Positions 55,613 through 64,000 of a DNA stretch of 64,000 nt are shown piece after piece. Made by a program: the position numbers and the translations under genes. Each line of letters begins with the position of its first letter. The first letter of the stretch is position 1. Source of the DNA: Berkiella_A sp964633725. GTDB lineage: Bacteria; Pseudomonadota; Gammaproteobacteria; Berkiellales; Berkiellaceae. The notes beneath the pieces are model-generated. The model searched no databases. It saw nothing but the letters and a program-made list of their open reading frames with translations, and was not told the origin of the DNA. Location: contig CAZWHY010000013.1 of the NCBI GenBank assembly GCA_964633725.1, forward strand, positions 12,744 to 76,743, read 5' to 3'.

Positions 55613-56917
55613 ATGAATAAATTCAAAATGAAACTCACAGCCATTATCTCTATAGGCACCCTGCTAGAATGGGCTGAGTACACTTTCTATGGTTATATGG
55701 CTATCAAATTGGCCCACATTTTCTTTCCTAACCAAGAGCCATATCTTGCCACTATGAAAACCTTTGGTATTTTTGCTGTAGGTTATATCATGCGTCCATT
55801 AGGCGCTCTTGTATTTGGCCTCATTGGCGATAAACATGGTCGCAAACCCGCACTGTTATACTCAATGGTGCTGATGGGCATAGCGACGTTCTTAATTGGC
55901 TGTCTGCCAGGCTATGAGACTTGGGGCATGATGGCGCCTGCGGCTCTGCTTATTTTGAGAATGGTGCAAGGCATTGCGGTCAGTGGCGAATACAATGGGG
56001 CAGGTATTTTCATTGTTGAAAAAGACCAAGACAACTTACCTTGCTATGCAGGCAGCTGGGTGAGCAGCTCAGCCGCATTAGGCATGGTAGTGGGCGGCCT
56101 GGCAGCATTCATTGTCAGCTTGCCTAACATGCCAGAATGGGCCTGGCGTGTACCCTTCTGGGCTGGCGGTTTAAGTTGTTTGCTAGGACTATATTTAAGA
56201 AAAAGTCTAACTGAGTCAGAAGAATTTCAGGATAATAGCCACAGCTTATCCTCAAAACAACATCCTATTATTTCTATCCTAAAAAACCACAAAGCTAGTT
56301 TTCTATATGTTGCGGCTATGGCTGCCATTACTGGCGTATACGTTTATATCATGAATATTTATGCGGTTGCATTTTTGAAACAATATGTGCATTTGCCAAC
56401 CCATCATGCCAGTTTCTTTGCGATGTTTGGTGAATTTTTGGTCTTTATATTTATCCCGATAATGGGGCTAGTGGCCGATCATGGTAATCCACAAAAGCAA
56501 TATAACAAAGGTCTGATCTTAATTGCGGTTTCCTCACCTTTGATTTTTGCTCTATTATTAAGCGGGAATTACTTTTATATTACCATCGCAATGATAGTGT
56601 ATGCGTTTTTAAATGGCATGGTGTGCGGGCCCATGATTAAATTGATGGTTGATAGATTTCCACCAGAAATCAGATACACAGGGATATCGGTTGCCTGGAG
56701 TGTCTCTGCCGCTATATTTGCAGGCACAGCGCCCATGATGGCACACTATCTAACATCACAGATGCGTTGGCTCATTGGACCCGGATTTTATGTTTCTCTA
56801 ACCGCCATTGTGGCATTGGTTGTTATTAATTTAACAACTCGTAAAACAGGCACTCTAACAATCAAAACAAAACCCGTAGCCTACTGCGAAAACGAAATGC
56901 ATATTGGAAAATCTTAA
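55613..56917 (+). CDS. MFS transporter, metabolite:H+ symporter type (ProP/KgtP-like)
   Basis: 434 residues, 12 membrane helices. The motif A loop GLIGDKHGRKPALL and the segment LRMVQGIAVSGEYNGA are typical of the MHS family (proline/betaine, citrate, oxoglutarate carriers). It follows the first MFS gene by 4 bp; the next gene begins immediately after its stop. Likely nutrient or osmolyte uptake. Confidence 0.87.
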   Translation: MNKFKMKLTAIISIGTLLEWAEYTFYGYMAIKLAHIFFPNQEPYLATMKTFGIFAVGYIMRPLGALVFGLIGDKHGRKPALLYSMVLMGIATFLIGCLPGYETWGMMAPAALLILRMVQGIAVSGEYNGAGIFIVEKDQDNLPCYAGSWVSSSAALGMVVGGLAAFIVSLPNMPEWAWRVPFWAGGLSCLLGLYLRKSLTESEEFQDNSHSLSSKQHPIISILKNHKASFLYVAAMAAITGVYVYIMNIYAVAFLKQYVHLPTHHASFFAMFGEFLVFIFIPIMGLVADHGNPQKQYNKGLILIAVSSPLIFALLLSGNYFYITIAMIVYAFLNGMVCGPMIKLMVDRFPPEIRYTGISVAWSVSAAIFAGTAPMMAHYLTSQMRWLIGPGFYVSLTAIVALVVINLTTRKTGTLTIKTKPVAYCENEMHIGKS

Positions 56918-57451
56918 ATGATAAAAAGTGAAGTCGTCAGCTCAATATACCACAGCCTTATAGAGTCTGCGCCTGACTTTATATTTTCATTACTGCTTTT
57001 TTTGAGCTTTTGGCTGATCGCCAGTATTGTACATAGAGTTATTTTACGCATTGCGGCTAAAAGCTCTTTACAAAAAGAACAAGTTATATCGGTTCTCGCT
57101 TCTTTTTGTAAAATCAGTATTATCATTATTGGTATGATTACAGCACTAGGCTCTTTAGGCGTTAATGTCAGCGCATTAGTCGCCAGTGTCGGCCTATCTG
57201 GTTTTGCATTGAGTTTTGCGATGAAAGATACGCTGTCTAACCTATTAGCCGGTATTTTAATTTTGTTATACCAACCTTTTAAAATACATCAAAATATTAA
57301 AATTGGTGCACATCAAGGCACGGTGAGAAAAATCAGCTTGCGTTTTACACATCTAGATTTTGAAGATACAGAAATTTTAATCCCAAACTCTACAATTTTA
57401 ACCAATAGTATTATTATCAATGGCAAAAATGGATCCAAACATGAAAAATAA
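56918..57451 (+). CDS. Small-conductance mechanosensitive channel (MscS), short form
   Basis: 177 residues against about 286 for E. coli MscS. Three membrane helices are visible, including the pore-lining glycine/alanine helix (VGLSGFALSFAMKDTLSNLLAG), then the beta domain with LRFTHLDFEDTEILIPNS. The C-terminal cage domain is missing. It overlaps the dacB start by 11 bp. Role: pressure release on osmotic downshock. Confidence 0.9.
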   Translation: MIKSEVVSSIYHSLIESAPDFIFSLLLFLSFWLIASIVHRVILRIAAKSSLQKEQVISVLASFCKISIIIIGMITALGSLGVNVSALVASVGLSGFALSFAMKDTLSNLLAGILILLYQPFKIHQNIKIGAHQGTVRKISLRFTHLDFEDTEILIPNSTILTNSIIINGKNGSKHEK

Positions 57452-58868
57452 CGTTTTTTCTGTTTTCTGGCTCACGATGAGCCTTAGCTTCTCCTCTTCT
57501 CTTTATTCTGCCTCTCTTTCAAAACAAATAGATACGCTGATTGACCAGAAAGCCCCAAATGCCCAAGTGGGCATTATGCTGCAATCTTATGAAACCGGTG
57601 ATATTATTTATCATCGCTTAGCAGAATCTGCATTTTATCCTGCCAGCACAACAAAATTGTTTTTGTCTGCGGCAGCGTTAAAAATCTTGGGTGAAAATTT
57701 CCGCTTCCAAACAACGCTATCTTTGTCACCAGAACAGATTAAAGATAACAAACTAGAGGGCCCCTTGTATCTTACATTCAGTGGCGACCCCTCATTAAAA
57801 TTAAAACACATTGAGAAGCTGTTTCTCACATTGAAAGACAAAAATATTACAACCTTAGATGGCAATATTATTATTGATGATAGCAATTTTTCGGATGCCC
57901 ATTATGCACAAGGTTGGACGTGGGACTCAATGCCTTGGTATTACTCCGCCCCTGTTAGCACAATTGTCATCAACCAAAATAAAACAGCCTTACAGATTGC
58001 CGAGAATAAAACCGTTGCAACCCCAGTGACATTTAGCCACAAAGCCACGTTCCCCAATATAAAGCTTAATACCAGCGTGACAGGGGTTAAAAAATCCACC
58101 GCAGAACATGACTGCCAAATTGAAATATCTCAAGAACATCAGCAATATAATTTGAACGGCTGCTGGCCTATAGAGCATACACCACTCACGGTAGAGGTTT
58201 CGTACCAAGAACCCAGAGAACTCGCAATCGAAGCGGTCAAGCATACACTGAACAAACACAAAATAGCATTCAATGGTGATATTTTATTTCGACAAGCAGA
58301 CAAACAGGCAAAACTTTTTGCCCATCATAACTCCGATAAACTTGCATTATTAATTGGCCCCGTACTAACAGACTCCAATAATTTATATGCGGATGCGCTC
58401 ACCAAAACATTAGGGCTCGCAAAATTTAACCAAGGCACCTTTAAGCAAGGTGTGAATGCCATCCAAGCATCCATGAGCGAACATTTTAACTTGCCCGCTG
58501 ATGGCTATCGTTTATTCGATGGATCGGGTGTGTCTCGCTATACCCTAATTAGTCCATCATTTATTTCTGAATTATTATTTCAAATGAAAAATGACGCAAG
58601 CTTTAAACCTTTTTATAAAGCCTTAAGCATCTCAGGCGAAACAGGCTCCTTAGAACCTAGAATGGCAAGCAAAAAACTCAAAGGTAAAGTCGTAGCCAAA
58701 ACCGGCTCAGCCATGGGCACATCCGCACTGGCGGGCTATATAACCGTCAAAAGTGGTCAAAAATATATTTTCAGTATTATCACCAACCAATCACTGGACA
58801 GAGTGGCAAATATGAAAGCCTTTGAAAACGACTTTTGTGAATTGCTGTATAATTCTGAGGCACTATAG
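57441..58868 (+). CDS. dacB: D-alanyl-D-alanine carboxypeptidase/endopeptidase PBP4
   Basis: 475 residues from the ATG at 57441; an in-frame ATG at 57420 would add seven residues ahead of a normal signal peptide (MKNNVFSVFWLTMSLSF, cut near LYSAS). Peptidase S13 motifs: SxxK in PASTTKL, SxN in DSNNLY and KTG in AKTGSAMG. PBP4 trims peptidoglycan cross-links in the periplasm. Last gene of the tight run MFS-MHS-MscS-dacB, which may respond to envelope or osmotic conditions. Confidence 0.92.
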   Translation: MKNNVFSVFWLTMSLSFSSSLYSASLSKQIDTLIDQKAPNAQVGIMLQSYETGDIIYHRLAESAFYPASTTKLFLSAAALKILGENFRFQTTLSLSPEQIKDNKLEGPLYLTFSGDPSLKLKHIEKLFLTLKDKNITTLDGNIIIDDSNFSDAHYAQGWTWDSMPWYYSAPVSTIVINQNKTALQIAENKTVATPVTFSHKATFPNIKLNTSVTGVKKSTAEHDCQIEISQEHQQYNLNGCWPIEHTPLTVEVSYQEPRELAIEAVKHTLNKHKIAFNGDILFRQADKQAKLFAHHNSDKLALLIGPVLTDSNNLYADALTKTLGLAKFNQGTFKQGVNAIQASMSEHFNLPADGYRLFDGSGVSRYTLISPSFISELLFQMKNDASFKPFYKALSISGETGSLEPRMASKKLKGKVVAKTGSAMGTSALAGYITVKSGQKYIFSIITNQSLDRVANMKAFENDFCELLYNSEAL

Positions 58869-58953
58869 TGCAAAATAGTGAAAACCTGAAGTTTAAGCTA
58901 ATATACTAGTAATAGGGATAACACTATAATGCGCAAAAAACTAAGGGACAAAT

Positions 58954-59874
58954 ATGTCTGTTCACTTCAATCAAGCAAATGATGGCGTTACTTTATTAAA
59001 ATACAGCTTTGAAGTCACCTTAAAAGCCTACCCAAAGACATTGCTTTTAATGCTCACTATCTTTGGTCTTTTGTGCCTCATTCATCATGTACCCGAATGG
59101 ACACCGAAAGCGTACCAAGAAGATGCTCAGTTGGGCATCATGTTTGCCTATATTGCGATAGTGCCGATACTGAGCCTACTGTTTTACATTACAGATCTAA
59201 CCGCAAAAAACACAGCGGAAAATCCTATCGCACTTTTGATGCATCCTTTTCAGCGTATGTTAGGTTTATTTGGCTGCTTAATATCTATGAGTTTATTGCC
59301 ACTGATTATCATTGCAGCGAATTTTGCGAGCTTCATATTTTATCTAGAATATAAAGTGGATATTCGAATTATATTCTACTCACAATTATTTTTTTATGGT
59401 CTTATTTTCTTAAGTTTACTGCCCAAAGTTTATGCGCCCATCATTGCCGTCACCGACAAAATAGAAACGAATACGGCGCTTGACACCAGTGTAGCCGCAT
59501 CTAAAGGTTATTTTATTAGAAATTTAATCTATGTGGGATTTGGATTTACGATATTATTCGCTATTTTATCTTTGCCTAACCTTATTACTTACTACTTACC
59601 GCACATCCATGCCAGCTTGCCACAGTGGGCACCACAAACCATTAGTTATGTTTTATTTTCGTTTGCGTTTCCTTGGGTTGCAGCATTACTGATTTGCCAC
59701 AAAATAGATCTGCTCTACCGATTGACTCATAAGAATAAAGAAAAAGAAAAAAGAAAAAGAGAAAACTTTGTCTATGAGCATAAAATCAAAAAAGCAGGTA
59801 CAGAAGCTAACCCAGTAGCACATCACGACAAAGCGCCTAAAGCGGATAATAAAGATGAAGATGTTGGGTTTTAA
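58954..59874 (+). CDS. Polytopic inner membrane protein of unknown function
   Basis: 306 residues with five or six membrane helices (about 30-45, 65-85, 105-135, 140-165, 190-215, 230-250) and a very basic, Lys/Glu-rich cytoplasmic tail (KEKEKRKREN) of about 50 residues. It has an AGGGA ribosome site. No family recognised with confidence. It converges on the ankyrin gene with a 4-bp overlap. Confidence 0.75.
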   Translation: MSVHFNQANDGVTLLKYSFEVTLKAYPKTLLLMLTIFGLLCLIHHVPEWTPKAYQEDAQLGIMFAYIAIVPILSLLFYITDLTAKNTAENPIALLMHPFQRMLGLFGCLISMSLLPLIIIAANFASFIFYLEYKVDIRIIFYSQLFFYGLIFLSLLPKVYAPIIAVTDKIETNTALDTSVAASKGYFIRNLIYVGFGFTILFAILSLPNLITYYLPHIHASLPQWAPQTISYVLFSFAFPWVAALLICHKIDLLYRLTHKNKEKEKRKRENFVYEHKIKKAGTEANPVAHHDKAPKADNKDEDVGF

Positions 59875-60209
59875 TTTTTAGATTTGGGCGAATTTCTGGT
59901 AGGACGCTCTTTAGCACCATAGCTTTTTAGCAGCTCAACCAAATCAGGGTTATACGCATCTGCAAGCTCTAACATACTATGTCCCTTATCAGATACAGCA
60001 TTCGCATCTGCCCCTAATGATAACAAATTATTAATGGTATCAGCGGACCCCATATAAATAGCAAATCTCAATCTATCTTCTAATGTTGTAGGCACAACTT
60101 CAGAAGAAAGCCCAAAGTCTTCTACGCGGCCATGACAATCCAGACCAACGGCTAATGCCTTGGATCCCTCGATCATTTTCACTCTATTTGCTTGCTTTTG
60201 AGTTGCCAT
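59871..60209 (-). CDS. Small ankyrin-repeat protein
   Basis: 112 residues. One clear ankyrin unit and part of another: DRLRFAIYMGSADTINNLL-SLGADANAVSDKGHSMLELA (about 46-85) and a following helical pair ending LLKSYGAKE. No signal peptide. Single small ankyrin proteins are frequent in intracellular bacteria, some as secreted effectors. It is transcribed divergently from the HPt-like gene. Confidence 0.75.
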   Translation of the reverse strand: MATQKQANRVKMIEGSKALAVGLDCHGRVEDFGLSSEVVPTTLEDRLRFAIYMGSADTINNLLSLGADANAVSDKGHSMLELADAYNPDLVELLKSYGAKERPTRNSPKSKN

Positions 60210-60420
60210 AAAATTATTTTCCCAAATTAGTTCTCTATATTCTAAGCTGTATAACTTACATTATCAATATCTGCTACATCCGTTTATCCAGTATAGTTAC
60301 CCTTTGGACAGATTTAGAACAAAATGATTCACTTTTTATAGAACTAGCCCTTTATTTGTGGTGCATATGCACTATAATGAACATCGATATTTTAAGTAGT
60401 AATTCAGAAAGGTGGTATCA

Positions 60421-60813
60421 ATGGGAGAGTCAGTTATATCCCAAGCAATTAATTTTAAGCTGTTGCAAGAATTTCAGATCATCTATCAAACGAATATGAA
60501 TGAGCTCATTGATCTGTACCTTCGTGATGCAGAAAAGAAGTTCTCTCAACTATATAAAGCTCTGCAATCTCATAAAATGCAAGAGTTTGTGTCATCTGCT
60601 CGGGAGCTTAGAATCAGAAGCTTAGGCATAGGTGCTGTTCGATATTCACATATGTGTTTAAGCTTAGAACTTGCTGGGCAAGAAATGCGATTAGAAAACT
60701 TAGGCGACATTGTTCAATTGCTTGAAGAACAATTTATCCCTATTAAAACAGAACTACTCAGAATCAAAAAAATCAGTACTTCTAATTTTCAAAACTTAGT
60801 CACTGAATCCTAA
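60421..60813 (+). CDS. Degenerate histidine phosphotransfer (HPt)-like protein
   Basis: 130 residues from the ATG at 60421, 5 bases after AAAGGTGG; a GTG at 60412 is also open. The helical protein aligns with the HPt consensus A-H-x-L-K-G-x-S-x(3)-G-A as ARELRIRSLGIGA with exact spacing. The phospho-accepting His is Arg and the Gly is Ile, so it cannot take part in phosphorelay but may still bind a receiver or kinase. It ends in a strong terminator. Confidence 0.68.
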   Translation: MGESVISQAINFKLLQEFQIIYQTNMNELIDLYLRDAEKKFSQLYKALQSHKMQEFVSSARELRIRSLGIGAVRYSHMCLSLELAGQEMRLENLGDIVQLLEEQFIPIKTELLRIKKISTSNFQNLVTES

Positions 60814-60838
60814 ATATTTCGCCTAATCAATAGAAATT

Positions 60839-60865
60839 ATCCAGGCAGAATCCTGGATTTTTTTT
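60839..60865 (+). terminator. Intrinsic terminator after the HPt-like gene
   Basis: Stem ATCCAGG (60839-60845) with CCTGGAT (60852-60858), loop of 6, then eight T. Textbook rho-independent signal. Confidence 0.9.
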
Positions 60866-60886
60866 GTTTAAAAAATATTAAGGATA

Positions 60887-60911
60887 TTAACGTGGATGTC
60901 CTGATAATATT
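60887..60911 (+). repeat. 25-bp dispersed motif (copy upstream of the FabH-like gene)
   Basis: Begins TTAACGTGGATGTCC and ends GATAATATT; two mismatches to 54188-54212. It lies 95 bp before the FabH-like start and just after a terminator. Confidence 0.75.
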
Positions 60912-61005
60912 ACTGATAATATTAATAACTATTGATAGTTAGCTAATCCGGTATAATAAAAAGCATTATTACATCTAATTTAAGTTAGATTCCAAATTAA
61001 GGATA

Positions 61006-62145
61006 ATGAATAACATGAGCATCTCTGTTGTCATCAGCGGCACTGGGTTATATACCCCTAAGCAAGTGATATCGAATGAAGAGTTAGTTAATAGCTTTAA
61101 TACTTATGTGGCTCGCTTTAATGCCAAGCATCAATCTGAAATAACCGCAGGAAGCTGCAAGGCACTAGAACCATCCTCCTCCGCCTTTATCGAAAAAGCA
61201 TCAGGTATTAAACAGCGTTATGTTATAGACAAAGAAGGTATTTTAGATCCCGATAGAATGCGACCATTTATAGCCGCTCGCAGCGAGTCCCAAGTATCGG
61301 TACAATGCGAAATGTCTATGATTGCCATTCATCAAGCAGTAGACCAGGCACAAGTGGATCCTTCTGATATCGACGGCATTATTGTCGCCTGTTCTAATTA
61401 TCAACGCTCTTATCCAGCTATTTCAGTCGAAATTCAGCAGCAATTGCAATGTAGGGGCTTTGGTTTTGATATGAATGTTGCTTGCTCATCGGCAACTTTT
61501 GGGATAGCAACCGCGAAAAGTTTGATTGAATCTGGCCAGTGCAAAACGGTTATCGTCGTCAACCCTGAGATTTGCTCAGGCCATTTAGATTTTACCGATA
61601 GAGAGTCTCATTTTATCTTTGGCGATGCTTGTACGGCTGTTGTGTTGCAAGCTGAATCTGATACCCAAGTCCCATATTTTAAAATTTTGGGCACTCAATT
61701 AAGCACGCAGTTTTCCAATAATATTCGCAATAATAACGGGTTTTTAACCCATACTGAATCTCAAACAGACCAGTCCATCCCACTGCATTTGTTTCACCAA
61801 CAAGGCCGAAAGGTATTCAAAGAAGTGATCCCCTTAGTCTGTGAGCATATTATGCAGCATAGCCAAACATTAAACATTGCCACCAAAAATTTTAAGCGCC
61901 TATGGTTGCATCAAGCGAATCAAACCATGAATGAGCTTATCTGCAAGCGCGTATTAGATAAAAATTTTGACGAGCAAGCCGCTCCCATCATACTCGACCA
62001 ATATGCAAATACCAGCTCCGCGGGCAGCATTATTTGTTTTCATTTGCATCAGCATGACTTCATGTCGGGCGATCAAGGTTTAATCTGTTCGTTTGGTGCA
62101 GGCTACTCTGTAGGCAGTGTGATTGTAGAAAAAGTCAATAAATAG
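61006..62145 (+). CDS. Beta-ketoacyl-ACP synthase III (FabH-like)
   Basis: 379 residues, about 60 longer than typical FabH. Thiolase-fold catalytic triad: C160 in NVACSSATFG, H302 in LWLHQANQ and N335 in YANTSSAG. It condenses an acyl-CoA or acyl-ACP with malonyl-ACP. The longer form and the neighbouring thioesterase suggest a specialised role in fatty acid or secondary lipid synthesis rather than the housekeeping fab cluster, which is not here. Confidence 0.88.
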   Translation: MNNMSISVVISGTGLYTPKQVISNEELVNSFNTYVARFNAKHQSEITAGSCKALEPSSSAFIEKASGIKQRYVIDKEGILDPDRMRPFIAARSESQVSVQCEMSMIAIHQAVDQAQVDPSDIDGIIVACSNYQRSYPAISVEIQQQLQCRGFGFDMNVACSSATFGIATAKSLIESGQCKTVIVVNPEICSGHLDFTDRESHFIFGDACTAVVLQAESDTQVPYFKILGTQLSTQFSNNIRNNNGFLTHTESQTDQSIPLHLFHQQGRKVFKEVIPLVCEHIMQHSQTLNIATKNFKRLWLHQANQTMNELICKRVLDKNFDEQAAPIILDQYANTSSAGSIICFHLHQHDFMSGDQGLICSFGAGYSVGSVIVEKVNK

Positions 62146-62168
62146 AAAAGATAGAGAAGTAAGATAAG

Positions 62169-62684
62169 ATGAATCTGTATTTTAGATTAATTTGGTTGTT
62201 ATTGCGTTTGCCGTTTATGAAAAAAACAGACAGTCCGCTGTCTATAGCCACTCTATATTTCACCGTTTGGCCGTTTGATTTGGATATGAATCTTCATGTC
62301 AATAATGGCCGCTATTTAACCATGATGGATTTGGGCAGGATACATCTCACCGCTTTGAGTGGCATACTCTTGCCCTCCATCAAAAAGGGTTGGATGCCGG
62401 TATTAGGCAGCGCCAAAATCCATTATCTTAAACCGCTGAATCTATTTAATCGCTTTCAGATGCAAACACAAGTTGTATACTGGGACGAAAAATGGATTTA
62501 TTTAGAACAAAAATTTTTCCATAAAGATGTATTATGTGCAACCGCGCTGGTCAAAGCACTGTTTACGAGTAAGGCAGGAAAAATTCCTCCGGATAAAATC
62601 ATTCATACATTTAATCAATCCGTTGAAAGACCTGATGTTCCTGAAAATATTAGAAATTGGATTGCTTGTGAAAAGAGAGAATAA
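62169..62684 (+). CDS. Hotdog-fold acyl-CoA thioesterase (4HBT superfamily)
   Basis: 171 residues. The hotdog signature FDLDMNLHVNNGRYLTMMDLGR places a catalytic Asp before the helix, typical of 4HBT thioesterases. It lies 23 bp after the FabH-like gene, so the two are probably co-transcribed. The last 73 codons and about 80 bp of downstream sequence recur at 63500-63798. Confidence 0.85.
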   Translation: MNLYFRLIWLLLRLPFMKKTDSPLSIATLYFTVWPFDLDMNLHVNNGRYLTMMDLGRIHLTALSGILLPSIKKGWMPVLGSAKIHYLKPLNLFNRFQMQTQVVYWDEKWIYLEQKFFHKDVLCATALVKALFTSKAGKIPPDKIIHTFNQSVERPDVPENIRNWIACEKRE

Positions 62685-62699
62685 ATATTTGTTTTTTTA

Positions 62700-62812
62700 G
62701 TTGCGTAGCAATTGGAGATTTTCCCTTATAAAGGGAAGAGGCGCGAAGCGCGAGAAGGATTTTATAAAGTCTCCCTTGCGCTTCGCGCGTCCCTCTTTTG
62801 TGAAGCATAGCC
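62700..62812. repeat. Palindromic repeat downstream of the thioesterase gene
   Basis: Contains a hairpin CCCTT-ATA-AAGGG (within 62721-62737) and an 11-bp perfect GC-rich inverted pair GCGCGAAGCGC (62741-62751) / complement (62778-62788). It is strikingly GC-rich against the surrounding AT-rich DNA. A related but not identical copy follows the duplicated fragment at 63731-63798. Confidence 0.75.
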
Positions 62813-62927
62813 TTATATTTTGACTTTAAAGCCACACACACTTACTATGCAGCCAAGCTATATGGCTATTAATCATAAAGATAACACAGTATCATGAGTA
62901 TAAATAAACCGATATATTGTGAAAAAA

Positions 62928-63359
62928 CTACATCCAACCAAGCTCTTTCATAGTCCATGGTGCATTCCAAACTTTGGTCATTTCTAACACCTTATCATTT
63001 TCACTCATTTTTAGAATATATACATAATGCGCATTTGTTTCTTTTTGTGTGGGCGGGACAGGGCCACCATCACCAGTATGTTTTCCATGATAAGTGGCAA
63101 AAAATAACGCCGTATTGGTTTTACTATCAAAGCTGGATGAATGTAAAGTATAACTTCCCTCCGGCGAGGTAATAGTCCCAAATGCAAACATCCATTCACT
63201 GTAATCGCGAACAGTGTGAATATCTACTAAAGGCTCACACTGCGCGTTAAAAGTTGCACCCTCTTCAACATACTCCTTGCAAACTTGCCACCCTTTCGGT
63301 TTTTCACAAGCCTCAAAAAATTTAATTGCACTCTCAAAAGCAGTCATTAATGCCTCCAT
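62928..63359 (-). CDS. NTF2/SnoaL-like protein
   Basis: 143 residues with the alpha+beta pattern of the SnoaL/NTF2-like fold (helix ending FFEACEKPKGW, then strands YTLHSSSFDSKTNTALFFATYHG, and a C-terminal MTKVWNAPWTMKELGWM). Function within this superfamily is not predictable (small-ligand binding, isomerase or polyketide cyclase). It lies alone, between the two copies of the thioesterase gene end. Confidence 0.75.
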   Translation of the reverse strand: MEALMTAFESAIKFFEACEKPKGWQVCKEYVEEGATFNAQCEPLVDIHTVRDYSEWMFAFGTITSPEGSYTLHSSSFDSKTNTALFFATYHGKHTGDGGPVPPTQKETNAHYVYILKMSENDKVLEMTKVWNAPWTMKELGWM

Positions 63360-63499
63360 TATATATATTCTGTAATAGTTATATTACCTCATACGTCAAA
63401 ATACACCTTTTGAAAAAGTATTGTCAACAGGTTCTCTGAGGCGTCTCCCAAACTAGAACACGGCACAAGATCTAAGGCAAGCCACTTAAAACTAGCAGG

Positions 63500-63717
63500 C
63501 ACAAGTTGTATACTGGGACGAAAAATGGATTTATTTAGAACAAAAATTTTTCCATAAAGATGTATTATGTGCAACCGCGCTGGTCAAAGCACTGTTTACG
63601 AGTAAGGCAGGAAAAATTCCTCCGGATAAAATCATTCATACATTTAATCAATCCGTTGAAAGACCTGATGTTCCTGAAAATATTAGAAATTGGATTGCTT
63701 GTGAAAAGAGAGAATAA
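63500..63717 (+). pseudogene. Duplicated 3' fragment of the thioesterase gene
   Basis: Matches 62467-62684 at a constant offset of 1033, including the same stop codon, with no mismatch that I could see inside the coding part. It has no start or ribosome site. It is a partial duplicate, not a separate gene. Confidence 0.92.
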
Positions 63718-64000
63718 ATATTTGTTTTTTAGTTGCGTAGCAACTGGAGATTTTTCCTTGCTTTAGCAAAGGCGGATAGCGCGAGAAGGATTTTATAAAA
63801 TTGGGGTTACCCCAATATCAACCCTCACCAGGCCTGCGGCCGTCCTCTCCCAGAATTAGGCGAGGAATTGATTCGCGCTGCTCGTCGAAGATAATGGCCT
63901 ATCCCAAAATTATGACACTGCCAATCATTAAAATGGATAAATGACTCTGTATTATCTTCCTATCCAAACATATTCATTAATTCTCTGATGAACGAAGTGA
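63718..64000. other. Palindrome-rich intergenic end of window
   Basis: A diverged copy of the palindromic repeat (stems at 63731-63745 and 63756-63772), then a perfect TTGGGGT-T-ACCCCAA palindrome (63801-63815) and a GC-rich stretch near 63820-63860. No gene supported up to the window end. Confidence 0.6.

Noticed and set aside
58860..58871. GCACTATAGTGC palindrome at the dacB stop as a terminator
   Set aside because: Only a 6-bp arm without loop space and no T-run; probably chance.
1..64000. tRNA, rRNA or replication origin
   Set aside because: No cloverleaf, rRNA signature or DnaA-box cluster was found by reading both strands, although a short tRNA could be missed by eye.

Overview
The window is AT-rich DNA from a gammaproteobacterium. 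The gene families (Lap-type adhesin control, glycerol kinase and dehydrogenase, MlaA, minor type IV pilins, HrpA) are typical of that class. Ankyrin, LRR, patatin and caspase-like proteins, phagosome-type MFS carriers and many small repeats suggest a host-associated, Legionellales-like bacterium. That placement is inference from gene content only. Two runs of exactly 100 N inside a short tandem repeat show that the sequence is a scaffolded draft.

Region 1 (1-10.5 kb, all minus strand) is a Lap-type system for controlling a large surface adhesin. A REC-PP2C phosphatase and a STAS protein lie directly upstream of the type I exporter genes lapB and lapC. An atypical LuxR-type regulator, the TolC-like lapE, the periplasmic protease lapG and the c-di-GMP receptor lapD (cut by the window edge) follow. 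The adhesin gene itself is not in the window. Region 2 (10.7-13.4 kb) holds mlaA and a two-gene unit of an amino-acid 2OG-Fe(II) dioxygenase and an APH-fold kinase, followed by a hypervariable heptamer/16-mer repeat region with the gaps.

Region 3 (14.1-35.2 kb, minus strand) reads glpK, M61 peptidase, hrpA, pilV, pilW, pilX, pilY1-like, SDR, a 1410-residue membrane protein and an OprP-type porin. It is interrupted by a direct tandem duplication of 3645 bp (23579-27223 and 27224-30868). The duplication leaves intact copies of hrpA and pilW, two copies of pilV, and junction fragments of pilW and hrpA. glpD is divergent from glpK. Region 4 (36.8-43.5 kb) has a class II amidotransferase, a complete MacAB-TolC-like export operon and a YbaK-HDOD protein.

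Region 5 (43.6-54.1 kb) is an accessory island. It contains a 181-bp MITE with 24-bp inverted ends and a second copy of its right end 6.3 kb away, a DDE transposase gene, an IS200/IS605 element and an IS3-like remnant. Its cargo includes an LRR protein, a predicted clan-CD (caspase/CHAT-like) cysteine peptidase with a small partner ORF, a hydrophobic orphan, and a patatin-like phospholipase overlapping a repeat-rich coiled-coil protein. These are the best candidates for undescribed effector or defence functions. Region 6 (54.3-64 kb) carries two MFS carriers, a short MscS channel and PBP4 in a tight plus-strand run, then a membrane protein, an ankyrin protein, a degenerate HPt protein, a FabH-like synthase and a hotdog thioesterase. 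The 3' end of the thioesterase gene is duplicated about 1 kb downstream, around an NTF2-like gene.
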